Positions 44,091-48,986 of a stretch of DNA of 48,986 nucleotides are shown piece by piece. Both the position numbers and the translations under genes were made by a program. The notes beneath the pieces are model-generated. The model did not search any database, was not told where the DNA came from, and saw only the letters and a program-made list of their open reading frames with translations. The DNA comes from Chitinophaga pinensis. Lineage in GTDB: Bacteria > Bacteroidota > Bacteroidia > Chitinophagales > Chitinophagaceae. Location: assembly GCA_945878115.1 (NCBI GenBank), contig CAMDVD010000025.1:1-48986 (forward strand), given 5' to 3'. The stretch's first letter is position 1. The number at the start of each line of letters is the position of its first letter.

Positions 44091-44945
44091 TTAGTAAAGC
44101 GTTTTTTTGTTTGTCATGTTCCAATATTTGATAATGATAAATGCAACAATCATACCACCAAGATGCGCGAAGTGTGCGATATTGTCGCCAGCACTATTGC
44201 TAATGCCAGAGTATAATTCGAACAATGCATACATCGCTACAAAGTATTTTGCTTTAATCGGGATTGGTAAAAAGAGTAACATCATAATGGTATTCGGGAA
44301 TAAGAAGCCGAACCCAAATAATATACCGAATACTGCACCAGAAGCACCTACAGTTGGTTCATTAATTTGTAAAGTATAGTATTGGTCCAATAATGATTTT
44401 GCTGTTCCTGCGAAGCGATCATCCGTTGGATATTTCAGCCATTCTGCTTTGAATTCACTGAATGGCGTAATATTTTCTAAATGGTATTTATTGAACAATT
44501 GGGAGAATGCATTCACATCCGGATGTGCATTAAAAGCAGAAATGGCTTGGTGCAATTGATGGTATTGAAAGCTGAGAACACCAAGATGGAGTAGGGCAGC
44601 ACCGAATCCGCAGAGTAAATAAAAAATCAAAAACCGTTTAGAATTCCAATACTGTTCTAAGATAGAGCCAAACATCCAAAGGCCAAACATATTGGAAAAG
44701 AGGTGCATGAATCCTTCTTCGTATTGTGCATTGGCATGACCTACATCGCCATGCATAAACATATGGGTAAGTAATTGCCAAATTCTAAATTTGTCTGAAC
44801 TCCAATGGTGTAAGGCTAGATAGTCTGAAATGTCAATTCCTTGTTTGCCTATCACCGCTGTGGCAATAAAAACAAGTACATTAATAATCAATAAATTTTT
44901 GACAACAAGCGGTATGACTTCTCTTTGCGGCGGGCGAAATTCCAT
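44091..44945 (-). CDS. Rhomboid intramembrane serine protease
   Basis: 284 residues, six-helix core. 'HLFSNMFGLWMFGS' (81-94) gives the oxyanion Asn85, 'GASGAVFG' (200-207) the nucleophile Ser202, and 'AHFAHLGG' (257-264) the catalytic His261, so the dyad is complete. A ~75-residue insert (~122-195) sits in the loop before the Ser helix. Rhomboids cut transmembrane segments of single-pass proteins; the substrate is unknown. It is the first gene of rhomboid / pseudo-rhomboid / EEP. A -7 box ends 4 bases before the ATG, and a heptanucleotide repeat tract lies just upstream. Confidence 0.93.
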   Translation of the reverse strand: MEFRPPQREVIPLVVKNLLIINVLVFIATAVIGKQGIDISDYLALHHWSSDKFRIWQLLTHMFMHGDVGHANAQYEEGFMHLFSNMFGLWMFGSILEQYWNSKRFLIFYLLCGFGAALLHLGVLSFQYHQLHQAISAFNAHPDVNAFSQLFNKYHLENITPFSEFKAEWLKYPTDDRFAGTAKSLLDQYYTLQINEPTVGASGAVFGILFGFGFLFPNTIMMLLFLPIPIKAKYFVAMYALFELYSGISNSAGDNIAHFAHLGGMIVAFIIIKYWNMTNKKTLY

Positions 44946-44949
44946 CGGA

Positions 44950-44957
44950 CAAAAGTA
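44950..44957 (-). promoter_or_regulatory. -7 promoter box for the rhomboid operon
   Basis: TACTTTTG on the minus strand ends 4 bases before ATG 44945, predicting a leaderless or nearly leaderless mRNA. Confidence 0.45.
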
Positions 44958-45010
44958 AATGAAAATGTATTAGATAGGCGATTTGAATTTGTGTAATTCT
45001 GTTAAAATCG

Positions 45011-45143
45011 CAAATTCTAAATTCTAAATTCTAAATTCTAAATCCGAAATACTAAATACTAAATACTAAATACTAAATACTAAATACTAAATACTAAATT
45101 CTAAATTCTAAATTCTAAAACCGAAATACTAAATCCCAAATTT
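45011..45143. repeat. Heptanucleotide tandem repeat
   Basis: About 18 consecutive 7-base units of TAAATAC and TAAATTC type, with occasional TAAATCC/GAAATAC variants. The tract lies between the glyS stop and the rhomboid promoter. It is long enough to vary by slippage. Confidence 0.9.
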
Positions 45144-45208
45144 CGAATGGGAATTCGCAATCTCAGTCAATTTAAAATTTTCAAATTGTCCAATTTTCAA
45201 ATTTGTAT

Positions 45209-46657
45209 TTAGTGCATCGACTTCATCACTAACTCTTTCACATCATTCATATGAATACGTTCTTGTTCCATACTATTTCTGTAGCGAATGGTTACAGTGC
45301 CGTCTTCTTTGGTTTGATGGTCAATGGTTACACAGAATGGCGTACCTAATGCATCCATGCGGCGATAACGTTTGCCGATGCTATCTTTTTCTTCATAAAA
45401 ACAAAAGAAATGTTCACTGCAAGATTGCATGAGCTCTTTGGCAATTTCGGCTAGCCCATCTTTTTTCATCAATGGTAAAATAGCTAATTTGATAGGTGCA
45501 ATTTTTATTGGAAATTTCAACACAACACGACTATCTTGTTTCTCTGCCGTACTCAAATCTTCTTCTGTATAGGCTTCACTTAATACCATTAATATAGTTC
45601 TGTCTAGACCAATAGATGTTTCAATCACATAAGGAATGTAATTGCCAAACGCTTTGCCAGTGGCTTCATCTATATCATTGTCAAAATATTGCATTTTCTT
45701 TTTGCTATATAATTGATGTTGTGTAAGATCAAAGTCAGTCCGTGAATGGATGCCTTCCACTTCTTTAAAGCCCATTGGAAAATCATACTCTATATCGCAA
45801 GCTGCATCTGCATAGTGAGCTAGTTTGACATGGTCATGAAATCGATATTTTTCTTGTGGAATTCCTAAAGCCAAATGCCATTTCATTCGGGTTTCTTTCC
45901 AATGTTCATACCATTCTTTTTGTGTGCCAGGGCGTACAAAAAATTGCATTTCCATTTGTTCAAATTCACGCATACGAAAAATAAATCCACGTGCCACAAT
46001 TTCATTTCTAAATGCTTTTCCAATTTGGGCAATGCCAAATGGGATTTTCATACGACCTGTTTTTTGTACATTTAAAAAATTGACAAAAATGCCTTGTGCT
46101 GTTTCAGGACGTAAATAAATGGTATCGGATTCTTCTGCCACGCTTCCAAGTTGTGTGCTAAACATTAAATTAAATTGGCGCACATTAGTCCAGTTGCAAG
46201 TATTACTTACCGAACATTTGATCCCAAGATTTACGATCATATTTTTTAAGCCATCAAAATCATCTTTGGCTAAAAGCAATTCCATGTCGGCAATGATTTG
46301 TGCTCCTTTTTCGGCATCTAGATTTTCTACAAATCCTTCAATCAAATGATCTACACGGTATCTTTTTTTGCTGTCCAAATTATCGATCATGGGGTCGCTA
46401 AAATTATCGACATGCCCACTTGCTTTCCAAATGGTTGGGTGCATAAAAATAGCAGAGTCGATACCTACAATGTTTTCGTGCATGTACACCATGCTCTTCC
46501 ACCATAAATCTTTGATGTTCTTTTTAAGTTCTACACCCCATTGTCCATAGTCATAAACGGCACTAAGTCCATCATAAATTTCACTACTTGGGAAAATAAA
46601 TCCGTATTCTTTGCAATGCGAAATAATCGCTGGTAAATTATTTTGATTTGTCGACAT
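45209..46657 (-). CDS. glyS: Glycyl-tRNA synthetase (single-chain class II, dimeric type)
   Basis: Charges tRNA-Gly. 482 residues, the alpha2-type enzyme rather than the alpha2beta2 type. Seen: the N-terminal 'YGFIFPSSEIYDGLSAVYDYG', motif 1 region 'VGIDSAIFMHPTIWKASGH', 'YLRPETAQGIFVNF', motif 2 'FRNEIVARGFIFRMREFEQME', written as FRNEIVARGF and MREFEQME, and motif 3 'SIGLDRTILMVL'. The C-terminal anticodon-binding domain (~385-482) contains 'KRYRRMDALGTPFCVTID'. Intact and essential. A promoter box lies directly upstream. Confidence 0.97.
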   Translation of the reverse strand: MSTNQNNLPAIISHCKEYGFIFPSSEIYDGLSAVYDYGQWGVELKKNIKDLWWKSMVYMHENIVGIDSAIFMHPTIWKASGHVDNFSDPMIDNLDSKKRYRVDHLIEGFVENLDAEKGAQIIADMELLLAKDDFDGLKNMIVNLGIKCSVSNTCNWTNVRQFNLMFSTQLGSVAEESDTIYLRPETAQGIFVNFLNVQKTGRMKIPFGIAQIGKAFRNEIVARGFIFRMREFEQMEMQFFVRPGTQKEWYEHWKETRMKWHLALGIPQEKYRFHDHVKLAHYADAACDIEYDFPMGFKEVEGIHSRTDFDLTQHQLYSKKKMQYFDNDIDEATGKAFGNYIPYVIETSIGLDRTILMVLSEAYTEEDLSTAEKQDSRVVLKFPIKIAPIKLAILPLMKKDGLAEIAKELMQSCSEHFFCFYEEKDSIGKRYRRMDALGTPFCVTIDHQTKEDGTVTIRYRNSMEQERIHMNDVKELVMKSMH

Positions 46658-46664
46658 AAGGGCG

Positions 46665-46672
46665 CAAATATA
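46665..46672 (-). promoter_or_regulatory. -7 promoter box for glyS
   Basis: TATATTTG on the minus strand ends 7 bases before ATG 46657. Confidence 0.5.
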
Positions 46673-46730
46673 ATGGTACTTTTTTGAAAGTAAATTGAAT
46701 TCTGCGGATTAGTGTTAAGGATTTCTATAT

Positions 46731-47216
46731 CTAATAATGTAGTGAAAATCTACCTTCGGTAATGTGTACACTATCCTGATGCCATGCACCGTAAGCGTCA
46801 AAAGCGAAGGTGCCGATAATACTTCTATGGTCGTTGTCTACATGTGTAATGGTGAGAAGTCCAGGTTGAGAAGCATCAGTAGAAAAGGCGCTTTAGAACA
46901 AACTGAAGTAAGCGATGTTTTGATCGTTTAAGAGGTAGTTGCCAATGGTAATTTTTTGGTTGTTTGCAAGGTTGAAATGAAAGGAACTGGATAGGCTCGA
47001 ATCAGTTGTAGACACTGTTAAGTCATGTAAATCGCTAGACATAGAAATGGAATATTGCATTTCCCCTTTATAATTCCTATCTGCTTGCCATGCTGTGCCG
47101 TTCATTTTGCAGCGTAAATAGTCCAAACTTGTCTGATTTACGGCTACTAAATTTTCCTTTTGACAACTGCTGAGAAGGGTGAAAGCGAATAATAATTTCA
47201 ACAGCGTACTTTTCAT
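46731..47216 (-). pseudogene. Lipoprotein gene (DUF6252-like) interrupted by an in-frame TAA
   Basis: ATG 47216 begins a lipoprotein signal (lipobox 'LLSSCQKEN') and a domain with 'CKMNGTAWQAD' and 'SSSFHFNLANNQKITIG'. A TAA at 46895-46893 ends the frame after 'NIAYFSLF'. The same frame continues for 53 codons, with 'QPGLLTITHVDNDHRSIIG', 'TFAFDAYG' and 'DSVHITEGRFSLHY', then TAG at 46731. That continuation is the typical C-terminal half of small DUF6252-type lipoproteins (G-x-L-x-I-T, I-x-G-T-F-x-F, I-T-x-G-x-F). One nonsense change therefore splits the gene. It is either a recent pseudogene or an artefact of sequencing. Confidence 0.8.
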
Positions 47217-47276
47217 TTATGTATGATTTTAGAGGGTGCAAGGTAATCATGAATTTTGACTATGTATAATAGGTAT

Positions 47277-47305
47277 AAAAAAATCCGCTCGGAAGCGGAC
47301 TTTTT
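47277..47305 (-). terminator. Terminator between two convergent-spaced minus-strand genes
   Basis: TCCGCT-CGGA-AGCGGA with flanking A/T pairs. On the minus strand it is followed by seven T, so it ends transcription from the gene at 47326-48153. Confidence 0.8.
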
Positions 47306-47325
47306 CTTTAAATAGTAAAATCTTA

Positions 47326-48153
47326 TTAATTATTTACGCCGTCTTTTAATTCAAGATCTTTGGTTATTACCAAATACTCATCAGAATCTTTAATGCGAAG
47401 CCATTTTTTATATTGGTCGTCATCTAATGTTTCGTTCAATCTTTTATCGCGAAGCATATAGCATTGTTTTAAATTGTAATTTTTTTCTAAGCTATTCATG
47501 TTTTTGTTTGTGATAATCAAATCCACATCATGACTGCATTCTGAGCAAATTCCTTTGAAAACTGGGCGTTGAATTTTTGCTAAATCCAAATCATCACAAA
47601 GTACATCTAGATTAGTATATCTTTTTTTAACAACTGTTGTTTTGTACTCCGATTCTTTCTCCGTCATTTTAATTTCTCTTTCCTTATGTACAACTTTTTT
47701 TACTTTAACTGGTTTAGGTTCTACAACAACAGGAGCTTCGATTTCTATGATGGTATCTCCGCTATAATATTTGTCATACTTTTCTCTCTTTTCATTGTAT
47801 TTACGATAGCCGCCATAAGTTGTATAATAGCCAGAATTTCTGCGCGTACGAGCTGGACGTGTATCTTCTTCGGTTTCTTCTTTTGCGACTTTTTTGATTA
47901 CACGTTTCTCATTACGATATTTAGTGTCCCCTTCTTTGCGATCAAATTTTACATCGTAATTATCTTCAACCACAGGTTCTTCCACTTCATTTTTGGAAGG
48001 CTCGGTATAAAAACCTTTTACATTAAAATCAGCTTCTGCTGGGTTGTTTTGGTAGTATTTGTTCTTTTTATTCTTATTAGCTTGTGCCTCTGCTTGGCTC
48101 CACATTCCAATACCAACCAAAAGTAATGAAAAGGTAAATAGTTGTTTTATCAT
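47326..48153 (-). CDS. Secreted protein of unknown function, Lys/Glu-rich
   Basis: 275 residues; I do not recognise a family. The signal peptide ends near 'WSQAEAQA' (~24). Residues ~25-170 are highly charged and low in complexity ('NKNKKNKYYQNN', 'RPARTRRNSGYYTTYGGYRK'), with 'VVVEPKPVKVKKVVHK' and no hydrophobic core, suggesting disorder. The C-terminal ~95 residues ('YTNLDVLCDDLDLAKIQRP', 'GICSECSHDVDLIITNKNM', 'DDDQYKKWLRIKDSDEYLV') look folded and contain a CxxC pair plus another Cys. A promoter-proximal position and strong terminator indicate a single-gene transcript. Confidence 0.75.
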   Translation of the reverse strand: MIKQLFTFSLLLVGIGMWSQAEAQANKNKKNKYYQNNPAEADFNVKGFYTEPSKNEVEEPVVEDNYDVKFDRKEGDTKYRNEKRVIKKVAKEETEEDTRPARTRRNSGYYTTYGGYRKYNEKREKYDKYYSGDTIIEIEAPVVVEPKPVKVKKVVHKEREIKMTEKESEYKTTVVKKRYTNLDVLCDDLDLAKIQRPVFKGICSECSHDVDLIITNKNMNSLEKNYNLKQCYMLRDKRLNETLDDDQYKKWLRIKDSDEYLVITKDLELKDGVNN

Positions 48154-48234
48154 CTGAGATATAGTGTTTAAGTTCGGAAAAATAGATAATGTTTTTGTAA
48201 AAATGTATTTTGTGCGCGTAAAAATAATTAAAAC

Positions 48235-48894
48235 ATGGAGAAAACTACTATAGATTTTTTAAAAAAATTAAAAATAAATAATAATAAAGTTTGGTTTGAA
48301 GAAAATAGAAAGAATTATGAATTGGCAAAAGCAGATATGGAGCAGCTAGTGTTGCAAGTGATTGCCGGGCTTACTGCAATAGATATTCGTTACGGAGAGC
48401 TGACTGTAAAGCAGTGTATGTTTAGAATAAATAGAGATGTACGATTTTCGAAAGATAAGTCGCCATACAAAACAAATTTGGGTGCTGGGTTTAGTATTGG
48501 CGGAAAAAAAAGTACCGGTGCGGGTTTTTATCTGCATATAGAACCTGAACATAGTTTTATTGGTGGTGGCTTATGGATGCCTCCGGCTGATGCATTAAAA
48601 AAGATCCGACAAGAAATCGATTATCAATCAAAAGATTTTTTGCAAATCATTGAAAATAATAATTTCGTAAAGTGCTTTAGTGGATTAAGTGAAGAAGATG
48701 CATTAAAAAACGCACCAAAAGGGTACGAAAATGATCATCCGATGTTGCGTTTTTTGCGATTAAAAAGTTTTGTTGCTACCCATCCATTAAAAGATTCTGA
48801 AGTATTGGATAAAAATAGTTTGCAGTCCATCATGGAAAATGTAAAATGCTTATCGCCCTTGATAGCCTTTATTAATAAGGCAATGGAGGAATAA
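48235..48894 (+). CDS. DUF2461 (TIGR02453) family protein
   Basis: 219 residues, ATG 48235. 'TIDFLKKLKINNNKVWFEEN' opens the domain. The core includes 'CMFRINRDVRFSKDKSPYKTN', given here as FRINRDVRFS and KDKSPYKTN, then 'GAGFYLHIEPEHSFIGGGLW' and 'LRLKSFVATHPL'. These are the conserved segments of DUF2461, a family whose function is not established. Complete and intact, cytoplasmic. The next 90 bases to the window end hold no gene. Confidence 0.93.
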   Translation: MEKTTIDFLKKLKINNNKVWFEENRKNYELAKADMEQLVLQVIAGLTAIDIRYGELTVKQCMFRINRDVRFSKDKSPYKTNLGAGFSIGGKKSTGAGFYLHIEPEHSFIGGGLWMPPADALKKIRQEIDYQSKDFLQIIENNNFVKCFSGLSEEDALKNAPKGYENDHPMLRFLRLKSFVATHPLKDSEVLDKNSLQSIMENVKCLSPLIAFINKAMEE

Positions 48895-48986
48895 TGACCA
48901 GTCGGATAGCGCTTAAACGTAGGTAGTTACTAACACAATAATAAAATAGTTAATATATTTTAAACGAATGTATTGTAATTTTCAAT

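Overview
The window is AT-rich DNA from a member of the Bacteroidota. The evidence is a full-length SprA (type IX secretion translocon), two secreted proteins with type IX C-terminal sorting domains, repeated TAnnTTTG promoter boxes (the Bacteroidota -7 element), and weak or absent Shine-Dalgarno sites. A Chitinophagales-like lineage is my guess from gene content such as parE next to a DUF1835 gene and the dockerin-tailed secreted protein. I cannot place it more precisely. No rRNA, tRNA, CRISPR array, recognisable transposase or phage gene was seen.

Layout. (1) 1-2193: the 3' part of a large surface protein with fibronectin-like modules and a DUF1566/Lcl-type C-terminal domain, then a dockerin-tailed secreted protein. 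(2) 2819-10903: ruvA and sprA in tandem, in the same frame. (3) 11055-16181: an O-antigen-ligase-like membrane protein (minus strand), then meaB, parE and a DUF1835 gene (plus strand). (4) 16218-20701, minus strand: a RES/Xre toxin-antitoxin pair, a VCBS-repeat type IX cargo protein and aspartokinase. (5) 20903-27740: a BatA-like membrane protein, then a repeat-rich accessory zone holding a thioredoxin-like protein, a CotH-family type IX cargo protein, a GxxExxY protein and several families of palindromic or duplicated DNA. (6) 27740-36858: DUF423, aroK, an RsmF-like methyltransferase, a LysM protein, a family 9 glycosyltransferase, a lemA-TPM-TPM cluster, an outer-membrane barrel and small genes. 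(7) 37058-48894: housekeeping and membrane genes (metK, clpB, an EEP hydrolase, two rhomboids, glyS), two small genes each broken by one in-frame TAA, a secreted protein of unknown function and a DUF2461 gene.

How genes work together. SprA would export the VCBS and CotH proteins, which carry the matching sorting domains. LemA with two TPM proteins is a conserved envelope cluster. The EEP hydrolase and the two rhomboids form a tight minus-strand block in which one rhomboid keeps its catalytic residues and the other has lost the histidine.

Most interesting signals. The last ~80 bases of the first gene look like the variable region of a diversity-generating retroelement target: codon use switches abruptly to NNC codons just before a conserved VRAVRAF end, with a small hairpin downstream. 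A 301-bp multi-hairpin element is present twice with one hairpin loop inverted between copies. The GxxExxY gene sits among nested duplications. Several promoter boxes lie so close to start codons that near-leaderless mRNAs are likely.
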